A stretch of DNA of 60,000 bases from Tubulanus polymorphus (GCF_964204645.1 NC_134032.1:13946275-14006274); one strand, 5' to 3'. Positions 1 through 12,200 are shown, numbered from the stretch's first letter. Notes: a model not told the origin generated them from the sequence alone. Translations and numbers: made by a program.

Positions 1-270
1 CGTATACTTGAACTAACGAATGAGTAGTCATATACTTGAACTAACGAATGAGTAGTCATATACTTGAACTAACGAATGAGTAGTCATATACTTGAACTAA
101 CGAATGAGTAGTCGTATACTTGAACTAACAAATGAGTAGTCGTATACTTGAACTAACGAATGAGTAGTCGTATACCTGAACTAACGAATGAGTAGTCGTA
201 TACTTGAACTAACGAATGAGTAGTCATATACTTGAACTAACGAATGAGTAGTCATACTCTTTGAACTAAC
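1..270. repeat. 28-bp minisatellite
   Basis: About 9.5 head-to-tail copies of a 28-bp unit beginning cgtatacttgaactaacgaa, with few substitutions (cgtata/catata). The array is cut by the window start. The last unit decays near 270 (atactctttgaac). Confidence 0.95.
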
Positions 271-509
271 GAACACACTTAGTTTTACATCCAAGATAAA
301 AGCTTGGTTTAGTTGTAGTGAGTATGTTGTAAACATACTTACATCAAAAATATTGAAAATATTCCTGGATAAGATGCAGAAAGCGAGTGCAACTTCATAC
401 ATAGAGAAAGGCTAATGCCTGAACTTTTAACTTGAATAACTGCATCGTACTGTAAACTCATTAAGAATTACTACCAATTAATGAAACGAATATCTCGGCA
501 TTTTTATAT

Positions 510-3500
510 ATAGGGGTTATAGTTTATCTTACCCCAAAGTGAAGAAATGATTCTTGTGGAGCTTATCTTACTCCAAAGAGAAGATCCATGTATTACTAAA
601 TAAATAGGGGTTATATTCATCTTACCTCAAAGTAAAAGATTCTTACAGGAGCAGCTTGTCTTGTATTACTTATGTTATATTTATCTTACCCGTAGGAAAA
701 ATGAGATTCTAACAGGGGTGGCTTATCTTACCCCATAGTGAAATGATTCTGACAGGAGTAGCTCATCTTACCCCAAAGTGAAGATTCATGTATTACTAAA
801 TAAATAGGGGTTATATTCATCTTACCCCAAAGTAAAAGATTCTTACAGGGGTAGCTCATCTTACCCCAAAGTGAAGATTCGTGTATTACTAAATAAATAG
901 GGGTTATATTCATCTTACCCCAAAGTAAAAGATTCTTACAGGGGTAGTTTATCTGACCCCAAAGAGAAGATCCATGTATTACTAAATAAAAAGGGGTTAT
1001 ATTTATCTTACCCTAAAGGTAAAAGATTCTTACAGGGGTAGTTTATCTTACCCCAAAGTAAAAGATTCTTACAGGGGTAGCTTATATCTTACCCCAAAAA
1101 GAAGATTGGGGTTTGAACTCAATGACTGAGCTCAAACTAGTAAGCCATCCCTCTCCTCAAGGATAGCTATGCTATATCATAACATACACCAAGCTTATCT
1201 TACACCAAAGTGAAACCTTTTTACAGGGGTTGTAGCCTTATCTTACCCCAAAGTGAAGAAAAGATTCTGACAAGTTTTTCTTTTATTACTAATGTTATAT
1301 TTATCTTACCCGTAGGAGAAATGAGATTCTAGGAGTAGTTTACCCCTAAGTGATATGATTCTTACAGGGGTAGCTTATCTTACCCCAAAGATTCTCACAG
1401 GGGAAGTATGTCTTACCCCAAAGAAAAGATTGTTTGGGGTTTGAACTCATCTAGTTAGCCATACCTTTCCTCAAGGGTACTTAACATACATCAAGCTTAT
1501 CTTACCCCAAGTGAAACATTTTTACAGGGGTTACATTTATCTTACCCCAAAGTAAAAATAGATTCTTACATGAACAGTTTATCTTTCCCCAAAAAGAAGA
1601 AAAGATTCATGTATTACTAAACAAGGGTTGTAGTTTATTTTACCCAAAAGGTAAAAAAACACTTTTACAGGACTATTTTATCTAGGTTAAAAGCATATAT
1701 CACCACAAAGTACAGATTCATGCCTTACTAAACAGGGGTTGTAGCTTATCTTACCCCAAAGTAATAAGATTCTTACAGGGGTAGCTTATCTCACCCCAAA
1801 AAGAAGATTGGGGTCTGAACTCACAGACTGAGCTCAAACTAGTAAGCCATCCCTCTCCTCAAGGATAGCTATATCATAACATACACCAAGCTTATCTTAC
1901 ACCAAAGTGAAACATTTTTACAGGGGTTACATTTATCTTACCCAAACGTAAAAAGTTTCTTGCAGGGGTAGTTTATCTTACCCCAAAAAGTAGATTCATG
2001 TATTTCTAAATAAACAGGGTTATAGCTTATCTTACCTCAAAGAGTAAACAGATTCTTACATGAACAGTTTATCTTTCCCCAAAAAGAAGAAAAGATTCAT
2101 GTATTACTAAACAAGGGTTGTAGTTTATTTTACCCAAAAGGTAAAAAAACACTTTTACAGGACTAGTTTATCTAGGTCAAAAGTGAAAAGTATATATCAC
2201 CACAAAGTACAGTTTCATGCCTTACTAAACAGGGTTTGTAGCTTAACCTACCCCAAAGTAATAAGATTCTTACAGGAGAAGGTTATCTTACCCCAAAAAG
2301 AAGATTGGGGTTTGAACTCACTGACTGAGCTCAAACTAGTAAGCCATCCCTCTCTTCAAGGAAAGCTATACATAACATACACCAAGCTTATTTATTCATT
2401 TATTAATTATCTATCTTACCCGTAGGAGAAAAGAGATTCTTACAGGGGTAGCTTATCTTACCCCAAAGATTCTCACAGGGGTAGTTTGTCTTACCCCAAA
2501 ATAAACAGATTCTTACAGGGGTAGCTTATCTTACCCCCAAAGAAAAGATTCACTGAATAAACAGGGTAGCTCATCTTACCCCAAAGTGAAGATTCGTGTA
2601 TTACTAAATAAATAGGGGTTATATTCATCTTACCCCAAAGTAAAAAAATTCTTACAGGGGTAGTTTATCTTACCCCAAAGTAATAAGATTCTTACAGGGG
2701 TAGCTTATATCTTACCCCAAAAAGAAGATTGGGGTTTGAACTCAATGACTGAGCTCAAACTAGTAAGCCATCCCTCTCCTCAAGGATAGCTATGCTATAT
2801 CATAACATACACCAAGCTTATCTTACACCAAAGTGAAACCTTTTTACAGGGGTTGTAGCGTTATCTTACCCCAAAGTGAAGAAAAGATTCTGACAAGTTT
2901 TTCTTTTATTACTAATGTTATATTTATCTTACCCGTAGGAGAAATGAGATTCTAGGAGTAGTTTACCCCTAAGTGATATGATTCTTACAGGGGTAGCTTA
3001 TCTTACCCCAAAGATTCTCACAGGGGAAGTATGTCTTACCCCAAAGAAAAGATTGTTTGGGGTTTGAACTCATCTAGTTAGCCATACCTCTCCTCAAGGG
3101 TACTTAACATACATCAAGCTTATCTTACCCCAAGTGAAACATTTTTACAGGGGTTACATTTATCTTACCCCAACGGAAAAATAGATTCTTACATGAACAG
3201 TTTATCTTACTCCAAAAAGAAGAAAAGATTCATGTATTACTAAACAAGGGTTGTAGTTTATTTTACCCAAAAGGTTAAAAAAAAACACTTTTACAGGACT
3301 AGTTTATCTAGGTTAAAAGCATATATCACCACAAAGTACATATTCATGCCTTACTAAACAGGGTTTGTAGCTTAACCTACCCCAAAGTAATAAGATTTTT
3401 TTACCGGGGTAGCTTATCTTACCCCAAAGAGAAGATTCACTGAATAAACAGGTTAGCTTATCTTACCCTAAAGTAAAAATAGATTCTCACATGAACAGTT

Positions 3501-4960
3501 TATCTTTCCCCAAAAAGAAGAAAAGATTCATGTATTACTAAACAAGGGTTGTAGTTTATTTTACCCAAAAGGTAAAAAAAAAACTTTTACAGGACTAGCT
3601 TATCTAGGTTAAAAGCATATATCACCACAAAGTACAGATTCATGCCTTACTAAACAGGGTTTGTAGCTTAACCTACCCCAAAATTATAAGATTCTTACAG
3701 GGGAAGCTTATCTCGCCCCAAAAAGAAGATTGGGGTTTGAACTCACTGACTGAGCTCAAACTAGTAAACCATCCCTCTCCTCAAGGATAGCTATACTTAA
3801 CATACACCAAGCTTATTTATTCATTTATTAATTATCTATCTTACCCGTAGGAGAAAAGAGATTCTTACAGGGGTAGCTTATCTTACCCCAAAGATTCTCA
3901 CAGGGGTAGTTTGTCTTACCCCAAAATAAATAGATTCTTACAGGGGTAGCTTATCTTACCCCCAAAGAAAAGATTCACTGAATAAACAGGGTAGCTACCC
4001 CAAAGAGAAGATTCACTGAATAAACATGGGTTGTAGCTTATCTACCCCAAAGATTCTGACAGGGGAAGTATGTCTTACCCCAAAGAGAAGATTGTTTGGG
4101 GTTTGAACTCATCTAGTTAGCCATACCTCTCCTCAAGGGTACTTAACATACATCAAGCTTATCTTACCCCAAGTGAAACATTTTTACAGGGGTTACATTT
4201 ATCTTACCCCAACGGAAAAAGTTTCTTGCAGGGGTAGTTTATCTTACCCCAAAGTAAGAATGGATTCTTACATGAACAGTTTATCTTTCCCCAAAAGGAA
4301 AAGATTCATGTATTAATAAAGGGTTGTAGTTTAAACACTTATACAGGACCATCTAGCTCAAAAGTGAAAAGCATATATCACCACAAAGAACAGATTCATG
4401 CATTACTAAACAGGGGTTGTAGCTTTTATCTTACTCTTACAGGCGCAGTATATTGATCTTTTACCCAAAAAGAAGATTCTTGTATCAATAAATAAACATG
4501 GGTATATCTTACCCAAAGAGATTCTAACAGGGGTAGTCACCCTAATAATAAAAAGATTCTAACAGGAGCAGTTTATCTTGCCCCAAAGTGAAAAATGTTT
4601 TTATAGGTAAAGCTTATCTTACTTCAAAGAAAGAATTCATGTACTACTAAATAAACAGGGGTAGCTTATCTTACCCTAAAGAGAAGAGGGGTAGTTTATC
4701 TAATCCAAAGTGGAAATATTTTTACAGGTGCAGTTTATCTAGGTCAAAAGTGAAAAGCTTATATTACCACAAAGTACAGATTCATGTATTGCTAAACAGG
4801 GGTTGATAGCTTAAATCTTACCCCAAAGTGATTCCAACAGGTGCAGTTTATCTTACTTCAAAAAGAAGATTCTTGTATTACTAAACTGGGGCGGTATTCA
4901 ACTTATCCCAAAGTGAAAAAAGATTCGTATGATAATAACCGAAGCATCATTAACCGGGTA
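510..4960. repeat. ~39-bp satellite with higher-order structure
   Basis: Degenerate units built round 'gattcttacaggggtagctt' followed by 'atcttaccccaaagtaaaa' fill 4.4 kb. Longer blocks recur on top of these. The marker 'ggggtttgaactca' occurs near 1108, 1435, 2307, 2731, 3059, 3731 and 4097, and the segment from about 1073 to 1600 is repeated from about 2695 to 3220, an offset of about 1.62 kb. Short open frames inside it (for example 2183-2425 and 728-913) are repeat artefacts. Confidence 0.9.
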
Positions 4961-6000
4961 TTGATACAAAAATAAGTGTTAGATACGCATATTCTCAAAT
5001 TATAGACACCACACAAAAACCATAAGATTCTACTGCATTTGAATCGAACTATAACGTTGTCCGCCCTTCGCGGAGGAAATAGTAAAGGGCGCAGAATTCA
5101 TACAGAAAACCATAGTTTCAACGACAGTCTTAATAACGAACCAGCTAAATTCTGGGAAGTAAAACCCATTTGGAAATATGGTTATGAACGTCCATTTCAA
5201 TCGTAATCTAATTTTGCTAGATTTTAATCTAAGTTTGCTCCGAATTGGTAATGAACGTCTCCATTTCAATTCTAATGAAATAAATAATTTTGCAAAATTA
5301 TCGAAGTCTAATTATACTTTTTCTTCCTAAGTTATAATATGGCTGCCTCCTCTTTAGGCTTTGTTTTAACTGATTATCGCGCTCTCAACTTCCGCGCGTT
5401 GAATGACAGAAGAAACTAAGCTATTTGTAACACAGCCAAGACGACTCAATGGTTACCGGGAAGAGCCCAGACACACTTCTCTATTCCCTAATAAAAATCT
5501 GGGTGCGGGTAACAAAGTTATTATAGGAAAAGACTTAACTTCGTTCTACTTTTGAGCAACTGGTTGTACTCAATCGCAGTCATATCCGTCGATGCGCGCG
5601 CTCTGGATCTCGACGATCGACACGCGCCATGCAGTTGCTGCAACTGACCGGTTGTAACTAGATTTCGATGTGCGCGGGGTAATCGTTCGGTAGCAACTAG
5701 TTGTCTCCAATCGCAGTGTCGATGTGCCCTAGGCTTAATAAAAATTTGAGTGCGGGTAACAAAGTTGTTATAGGAAAAGGCCAGCAGACTTAAAATTGGC
5801 CGACCTGAAGGAAAGAATTCTCAATGTCACCAATTGATGCAGATCTCTAGATAAACGAATGCGCACATCCTGTCGTGCTGAACGATAAATTTCTCAGCTA
5901 TATGATATTTTATATCATTTTATAACTCATTTCTATATTTTCAACTATATTTTCATTTTAGGTTCTATATAAGTCGAAGAATCGTTGATCGTCATTTAAG
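4961..6000. other. unique sequence with a short direct repeat, no gene
   Basis: No supported exon. A ~44-bp segment ending 'gggtaacaaagttattatag' at about 5489-5532 recurs at about 5739-5782. Both copies lie in a CpG-bearing stretch. The element may be a 5' flank, but no initiator or TATA box is convincing. Confidence 0.4.
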
Positions 6001-6209
6001 ATCCGCGCGATCAAAGAATGTCATTTCAGGTGTAGAAATGAAAAAGCGTGCCGCCATGTGCATGAAGAGGTTTAAACATCGACACATGAAAGTTAAGGCA
6101 ATTTACAGCAAAAGTATGAAATATATAACTTTTACGAATCATAGAAGGAAACGAACAGCTGTACCAGCTGCCCCGTACCTGCACCAGCTGCAATGCAGGT
6201 TTTCTTTTA

Positions 6210-6551
6210 TTGCACGCGCACCGATCATCATAGAAGACGTCGCCGTCCGGCTGTTCGTCGCGGTGGTTGTCGCCTCCCGAGGGGGAGCGACGCGGTGGCA
6301 GAGAGGACGAGATCAGCGTCGTAGCAGTTCCTGAGGTGGTGGAGGCGGAGCCGGAGCCGGAACCCGTGGTTGAACCGGACCTGGAGCCGGTAGTGGAGGA
6401 TGAGGAGGTAAGAGGAGTTCCTCCTGCCCCCGTGGAGCCGTTGGCCACTGCCGCAGTTTCGGCGCTGGACAGAGTTCGTAGCGGTGGTGTGGCGCCTCCC
6501 GAGGGGGAGCGACGCGGTGGCGGAGAGGACGTGATCGGCGGATGGCTTTAG
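6210..6551 (+). pseudogene. broken copy of terminal exon 35
   Basis: Plus-strand relative of 15274-15741. It shares the Arg-rich start, the VAVPEVVEAEPEPEP acidic run and the GVPPAPVEPLA segment. The reading frame is not maintained from end to end, and the start of the exon is repeated again at 6476-6551. Another fragment (GVPPVPVEPLAAA) lies at 6680-6775 and ends in a TGA. Confidence 0.75.
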
Positions 6552-6891
6552 AGTTTTGCTGTACTCTGATTTCATTATCTACTTTGCAATGAAATAGATT
6601 GCTGTTGCTGATGTTGAAGGTTTACAATTTTTACTGAAACCAGAGAGACATAGTTGAGGAGGTAGTCATGGAGAATGAGGAAGTAAGAGGAGTTCCTCCT
6701 GTCCCCGTGGAGCCATTAGCCGCTGCCCTGGTTTCGGCGCTGGACAGAGTTCTAAAGAAGGTGTACTGAAAGGGCACACAAGCACTCGTGAGGGCACCTC
6801 AAGATATTAAAGGCGGGGGACTGGATCCGCCCTTGATATATTAATTGTTTCTCCTGATTGTTAATGTATTTCTTTATTTTATATTTTACAG

Positions 6892-7120
6892 TGGAACCTA
6901 TATTAATTGAGACAGTGGAGGATGGTCCGGAGGACGTGAAAGAGGCCATAGACCTCTTTCACTTGAACCTTGGTCCTGTCTTGGACGACCAGCTGGCAGA
7001 CCCCGTTCCAGCTGCTGCCTCCCCGGATAGGCGCCCTAGGCAGCGGACCCTCCGGCAGCCGCACCCTGCTGCGCAAAGGTGGTCCCGTCGTGTGGACGGG
7101 CGGCTGTGGGAGGGGGAGTT
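6892..7120 (+). pseudogene. exon 34 copy 1 of a tandem array
   Basis: Preceded by a good acceptor (tatattttacag at 6880-6891). It encodes the EPILIETVEDGPEDVKEAID segment and continues to RRVDGRLWEGE. The donor that follows this exon in the main gene (GGGAG then gtaag) is missing: the sequence runs straight into the next copy's polypyrimidine tract. Confidence 0.8.
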
Positions 7121-7145
7121 TTATATTATATTTTATATTTTACAG

Positions 7146-7369
7146 TGGAACCTATATTAATTGAGACGGTGGAGGATGGTCCGGAGGACGTGAAAGAGGC
7201 CATAGACCTCTTTCACTTGAACCTTGGTCCTGTGTTGGACGACCAGTTGGCAGACTGCAATCCTGCTGCTGTCAGTTAGGCGCCCTAGGCAGCGGACCCT
7301 CCGGCAGCCGCACCCTGCTGCGCAAAGGTGGTCCCGTCGTGTGGACGGGCGGCTGTGGGAGGGGGAGTT
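7146..7369 (+). pseudogene. exon 34 copy 2 of the tandem array
   Basis: Second unit, about 254 bp after copy 1. The middle differs (DDQLADCNPAAVS then a stop), from a small rearrangement where DPVPAAASPDRR should be. The donor is again missing. Confidence 0.8.
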
Positions 7370-7394
7370 TTATATTATATTTTATATTTTACAG

Positions 7395-7545
7395 TGGAAC
7401 CTATATTAATTGAGACGGTGGAGGATGGTCCGGAGGACGTGAAAGAGGCCATAGACCTCTTTCACTTGAACCTTGGTCCTGTCTTGGACGACCAGCTGGC
7501 AGATCCCGTTCCAGCTGCTGCCTCCCCGGATAGGCGTCCCATGCA
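7395..7545 (+). pseudogene. exon 34 copy 3, truncated
   Basis: Third unit, about 249 bp after copy 2. It follows the exon as far as ASPDRRP and then diverges (MQKAL, stop at about 7556). Confidence 0.75.
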
Positions 7546-7559
7546 GAAGGCCCTTTGAC

Positions 7560-7915
7560 AGCCGCACCAGGAGGCAGCTATATGTAGAGGTGGTGAGGCC
7601 AGACTGTGGGAGGGGGAGGTTCCTCCCCAGGGGAAGCAACGTGTCGGCAGAGAGGAGGTGATCAGTCATGAGGCAGTTCCGGAGGTGGTGGAGCCGGAGC
7701 TTGAACCAGAGCCAGAGCCGGTTGTTGTGGAGGATGAGGTAAGAGGAGTTCCTCCTGCCCCCGTGGAGCCGTTGGCCGCTGCCCCGATGCCGCACCGAAG
7801 TGCGGGTGGTGGCTCGCGGTTCCGTGGGAGGAGCTTCGATCTTCGGATAGATCGAAGGCTCTCCTACAAGATTTAAAATCAGTTTTATTTAGGCGTGGGT
7901 ACAGGGAGTAGATGA
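7560..7915 (+). pseudogene. second broken copy of terminal exon 35
   Basis: Carries VPEVVEPELEPEPEP, the GVPPAPVEPLAAAP segment, VVARGSVG and the terminal 'ggcgtgggtacagggagtag'. A frameshift after VVARGSVGG puts the C-terminal residues out of frame. The first part of the exon is rearranged. Confidence 0.75.
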
Positions 7916-8128
7916 ATCTGGATGATCCAGTAACAAGGTACAGGGTGGTGGAGCGAGAGCTGGAGCCACTTCATGGAGGAGATGCTAGTGGAAGTAAAGG
8001 TGGTAAGAGGAGTTTTCCGCAGAGCAATTAGCTGTTTTTGAATTTCCTCAGCTACAAAATTTCATGCTATTCCAACTGGTTATATTGTATGCATCTGTAA
8101 TTTGAAATCTTATCGTCATTTCAAATCA

Positions 8129-8218
8129 AGATTGAAAGGATGTCACAAGAGTGTCCAAGATTGAAAGGATGTCACTAGTGTCCAAGATTGAAAGGATGTC
8201 ACTGAAGTGTCCAAGAAT
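8129..8218. repeat. three-copy ~28-bp tandem repeat
   Basis: Three units of 'gattgaaaggatgtcac' plus variable 'tagtgtccaa', differing by small indels. Confidence 0.8.
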
Positions 8219-8531
8219 GAATATGCACTGTGTGCATAAGGAGGTTATGTGGAAAAAAAGGATTTACAACCATCGGCAATTTGTATATTCTTTTACAGGC
8301 AAAACTTACAGTGACGGTGTTGGACATGAAAAGAGGCTATCAACATCTTTCACCTGAATTTTTGACCAATTTTGGACGACCAGTTGGCAGACTGCAATCC
8401 TGCTGCTGTCAGTTAGGCGCCCTAGGCAGCGGACCCTCCGGCAGCCGCACCCTGCTGCGCAAAGGTGGTCCCGTCGTGTGGACGGGCGGCTGTGGGAGGG
8501 GGAGTTTTATATTATATTTTATATTTTACAG

Positions 8532-8768
8532 TGGAACCTATATTAATTGAGACGGTGGAGGATGGTCCGGAGGACGTGAAAGAGGCCATAGACCTCTTTC
8601 ACTTGAACCTTGGTCCTGTCTTGGACGACCAGCTGGCAGACCCCGTTCCAGCTGCTGCCTCCCCGGATAGGCGCCCTAGGCAGCAGACCCTCCGGCAGCC
8701 GCACCCTGCTGCACAGAGGTGGTCCCGTCGTGTGGGCGGGCGTTCTGTGGGAGGGGGAATTATGGGAG
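8532..8768 (+). pseudogene. exon 34 copy 4 with donor retained
   Basis: Acceptor tatattttacag before 8532 and donor gtaagc from 8769 are both present. Length is 237 nt against 236 in the main gene. One extra base after RRVGGR shifts the frame, so the end reads SVGGGIMGG rather than LWEGELRE. An extra fragment of the preceding unit's end lies at 8400-8510. Confidence 0.75.
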
Positions 8769-8980
8769 GTAAGCATCATCTCAACATCAATGAGATTTGA
8801 TATTGTACTAACCAGGTGGCGATCGCGTCACCGAAACCACCATGATGGCGATCCCACCATTTACGCCACCAGATGGAAATTTTACGCTTCATTAGCTAAT
8901 AACGAAAATGTTGCAGCCGCCGTGATATTTCAAGGTAAGACATATTCGATTTTAATCAATTAAATCTCGACATCGTCGAG

Positions 8981-9040
8981 AAGAAAATGCAGCCGTTGCA
9001 GCTGCCGCAGCTGCCCCAGCCGTCGATGCGACGGAAAATG
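8981..9040 (+). pseudogene. exon 32-like copy (Ala-rich)
   Basis: Relative of 18682-18727. It reads EENAAVAAAAAAPAVDATEN and is followed by gtaagt at 9041. The expected acceptor is weak (cgtcgag). Confidence 0.6.
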
Positions 9041-9555
9041 GTAAGTATACACATATTCATGATCCTATTTTAGATATGTCCGTTTGTAGCCAGACATTTT
9101 TCGTGGATGGGTTTATATATACTTATGTAAAAATCGCAATCGGCAAATCTCATTTGCCCGGGCGGAACCAAGAATTCTAAATAAGAGCTGAAACGTTCGT
9201 ATTTTCAGTTGTACATAATGTATACACGCATACCAAGCGGTCCAGTTCCAGTTAAGATTTGACTCTGTAGAGTTAAAACATTAAAACATCAAAACGAATT
9301 AATTCTATAAATAAATGATCGAAAATATCCATTTCGATTGTGATCAAATTGATAAGTTTAACTAGATTCTCAAAGTCCACCAGATGGCGATCCCACCAGT
9401 TACGCCACCAGATGGCGATCCCACCAGTTATTACCAGATGGAAATTTTACGCTTCATCAGCTAATAACCAAAATGTTGCGGCCGCCGTGACATCTTAAGA
9501 CGTATTCAATTTTAATCAATTAAATCCTAACATCATGATTATTATTATATTATAG

Positions 9556-9616
9556 GAAGAAAATGCAGCCCCTGCTGCAGCCGTCACCGCCGATGATAAT
9601 TATGCGACAGAAAATA
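9556..9616 (+). pseudogene. second exon 32-like copy
   Basis: Acceptor attatattatag and donor gtaagt are intact. It reads EENAAPAAAVTADDNYATEN, followed by one spare base before the donor, the same end phase as exon 32. Confidence 0.65.
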
Positions 9617-9727
9617 GTAAGTCTACACATATTCATGATCCTATTTTAGATCCGTCCGTTTGTAGCCAGACATTTTTGGCTGAGCTGCCCAAACTGTTAC
9701 TGATTTGTTGTCGCCGCACCTGCACCT

Positions 9728-9769
9728 GAACCAGTGAGCTCTAAACGGGCTCGAGTCGGACCAATTAAA
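9728..9769 (+). pseudogene. exon 29-like copy
   Basis: Reads EPVSSKRARVGPIK just before gtaagt at 9770, against DPVSPKRARIGPVK in the main gene. The acceptor is uncertain; the open frame extends upstream as VAAPAP. Confidence 0.6.
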
Positions 9770-9959
9770 GTAAGTTTGATTTGTGTCAAATCATTTTCAA
9801 GCTAATTTCAAATAAGTTTATTGATAATCTGGGCAGGGTTTTATAGACCACATCATTTTCTCCTAGGGGTAAATCCTCAACCTTCGCCCGATTTCATAGA
9901 CCGGGTTTCAATGTTGCCCCTAGCTGTAAATCCTCAACATAGGTGACAACCACCATTGT

Positions 9960-10260
9960 AACAATGATAAACTATGGTAATAACTGACAAATTTTTAAAT
10001 GTTTCCAATTGTCCGAGCGTTCGAACCACTTTTCAAGTGATGTTCACGTCTCTGCACCCACAGTTCATGGTTATTCATGAAGACTTGACCATTATTTCCT
10101 GTTTTAAGTCATGTAGATTATTATCATTGTGGTTCACCAATGATTATGAGGATATTCTATTTTTTTCAAAATCTGCATCGGAAAAAGAATTATCCCTGAA
10201 TCTCTCTGGTCCTACCGAGCTAATTCTGATACCGAACTCTCCAAACAGTAAGAAATCATT
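9960..10260 (+). repeat. intron core shared with other introns of the locus
   Basis: The stretch containing 'cagttcatggttattcatga' recurs, in the orientation of the exons, at 20265-20500 (-), 20800-20930 (-, weaker), 24140-24310 (-) and 52920-53090 (+). The open frame here (MVITDKFLNVSNC...) matches that at 20265-20489 because of recent duplication, not evident coding. Confidence 0.7.
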
Positions 10261-10307
10261 GAATGCTTCGATGATTTAGTCAATGTTGATCGTTTTGTTT
10301 TTTCCAG

Positions 10308-10358
10308 AGAGACGAGATACCGCCGTTAAGGCGATCACCGCGGCTTAGATGCCGTAGA
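10308..10358 (+). pseudogene. exon 31-like copy
   Basis: Acceptor ttttttccag, 51 nt, donor gtaagt: same length as exon 31. Reads RDEIPPLRRSPRLRCRR, one Arg to Cys change from the main gene. It is intact as an exon but lies in a scrambled context. Confidence 0.75.
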
Positions 10359-10514
10359 GTAAGTTTGAATCGTTTACTGAGTTAGTGGTATTCCAGATCT
10401 TATAACGACTTAGAGTAGTGCCTCCATTTTTAAGAGCTTTGAAATATCAAAATACTTTCAAGATCACAATGATTTCTAGTTGTGGTTATTTTTCGATCTC
10501 TTTCATCTGAACCT

Positions 10515-10541
10515 TGGCTGTGGGAGGGGGAGTTACGGAAG
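10515..10541 (+). pseudogene. 3' end fragment of exon 34
   Basis: The last ~27 nt of exon 34 ('gctgtgggagggggagttac' onward) with its gtaagc donor, joined to unrelated upstream sequence. It marks a rearrangement breakpoint. Confidence 0.6.
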
Positions 10542-10571
10542 GTAAGCATCATCCCAATTTGTTTATTCAAG

Positions 10572-10637
10572 TCATTGATGAGATAAGGCGGAATACTGCT
10601 GCGGATCCACGGTATCTTGTTAATTTCTTAACGAAAT
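10572..10637 (+). pseudogene. exon 33-like copy
   Basis: 66 nt, same length and phases as exon 33 (17937-18002), with acceptor tattcaag and donor gtaagt. Reads VIDEIRRNTAADPRYLVNFL then TK. This is half of the second KH-like segment. Exon 34 does not follow it downstream. Confidence 0.75.
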
Positions 10638-10639
10638 GT

Positions 10640-11265
10640 AAGTACAACTTTTTGCACTTATACTCTCTTACTCTCTCTTTTCACTGGTCACATCATTTTT
10701 AAAGTACTGGCTGTAATGTTGTAAAACTATCTTGTTTTACGTTATCAATTGTTCGACCGATAATCAGAAGATTATGTATCAAAAGAAATCCTAAATTATC
10801 TCAAATCCTGACAAAACTTGAGAGTGAGAAGCAAAAAACATTTTCATGCCGGTATCATGGTTCCCTCAGTTATATCAATTCAGAATTCCCAAGTATTTCA
10901 TGGGTGTTTTTCAATTTTCCCAAATGGCAATGAACACATATCGTCATGCAACAGTCAAAATTTTAGCGGTGACTGGTTGATAAAGGTGATTTTCAAGGGA
11001 AATTGCTGAAGAAAGTTGCCCTTGGCAAATACAACATGTGAAATATAATGAATTTCCCAAGTATTTTCCTGATATAAGGAAAATTTTTCAAATTCCCAAA
11101 TATTTCCAAACCGGGAATTATTTTTACAAAATTCCCAAGTTTTTCCCAATTTCCCTGTTCTGTGGGAACCATACGGTATAATCCGCACATCGTAAACGGA
11201 CGCGTAGCAAAAATCGAAAAAATAATTTGGTGTCTATAATATGAGAATGTACCTTTATAGGAATA
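10640..11265. other. dispersed repeat, no gene
   Basis: The segment from about 10840 to 11175 (aattcccaagtatttc..., ending near 'ctgttctgtgggaacc') is related to 36240-36540 plus 37003-37025, where an inverted-repeat element has inserted. No exon seen. Confidence 0.55.
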
Positions 11266-11267
11266 AC

Positions 11268-11450
11268 TAAGTATACATGCGACTAGACATACACATAACT
11301 AGACATACACAAACCTAGACATACACATGCCTAGACATACACATGCCTAGACATACACATGACTAGACATACACATGATTAGATACACACATGACTAGAC
11401 ATACACATGACTAGGTATACACGTGACTAAGTATTCAGGTGACTAGTCAG
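11268..11450. repeat. 16-bp minisatellite
   Basis: About 11 units of 'actagacatacacatg'. The same family occurs in the opposite orientation at 13985-14160. Confidence 0.9.
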
Positions 11451-11714
11451 AGACTGCATTCGTGTTTTAATAGTTGTTATCATTGTTTCCAGAGGGTTGG
11501 AGAAACCTCTGGGGAGTTACTGGACATATCCCTTGAATCGTAGCGGTCTAACCAGGAAGATGACCATATCCAGACCAACCAGAATACCCGCTTTTGTACA
11601 CCCTCTTACATCTTCCCATATTGCTGGCTGAATGCGTGCTCGAGGCGCGTGTTGGGCGTAAATTCTTGATATCTGCACCGGCAACGTGGACCTGAGTAAA
11701 GCTCAGCAACAATT

Positions 11715-12200
11715 TAGAGGGGAGTGGGTAGGCCAGGGAGGGAGTAGGGCAGGACTAAGAGGGAGAATTTGGGAGGGGAGCAGAAATGGGAGTAAGAGGG
11801 AGATAGAAAAGAGGTAAGGAAGAGGGCAGAGTAAAAAGAGAAGAGGATATGAGGGGGAGAGGGAGGGATGCAGGGAGGGAGGGATGCAGGGGGAAGGAGG
11901 CAGGGAGGGAGGGGAGGGAGGACAAGAAGAGGAAGTGAAAGAGGAGAGGCAGAGTGGAGGGAGATACAAGAGAGGAAAGGAGGAGGGCAGAGCATAGAGA
12001 GAAGAGATTAGGGCAGGGCAGGGCAGGGCAGGGCAGGGTAGGGAAGAGGAAAGGGAGAGAGGGAGGGTCAGGTATGGGAGAGGATGAGAGGAAGAGGGTT
12101 AGGGTAAGGAGAGGATGGTAAAGGAGAGAGGCAAGAAACGTGGAAGGGAGGAGGAAAAGAAGAGAGAGGAGGAGCAGGGTAGAGGATAGAGGAAAGAGGG
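11715..12200. repeat. polypurine tract, ~490 bp
   Basis: The plus strand is almost entirely A/G (gggagg, ggagaga, gggca runs) with scattered pyrimidines. Long open frames on the minus strand (Leu/Pro/Ser only) follow from the composition and are not genes. Confidence 0.85.

Noticed and set aside
1-4960. CRISPR array
   Set aside because: Repeats are head-to-tail without unique spacers, in a eukaryotic context.
6038-6448. Overlapping open frames on both strands (Gly/Ser/Thr-rich on minus)
   Set aside because: They are shadow frames of the broken exon 35 copy with its GC-rich Glu-Pro repeat.
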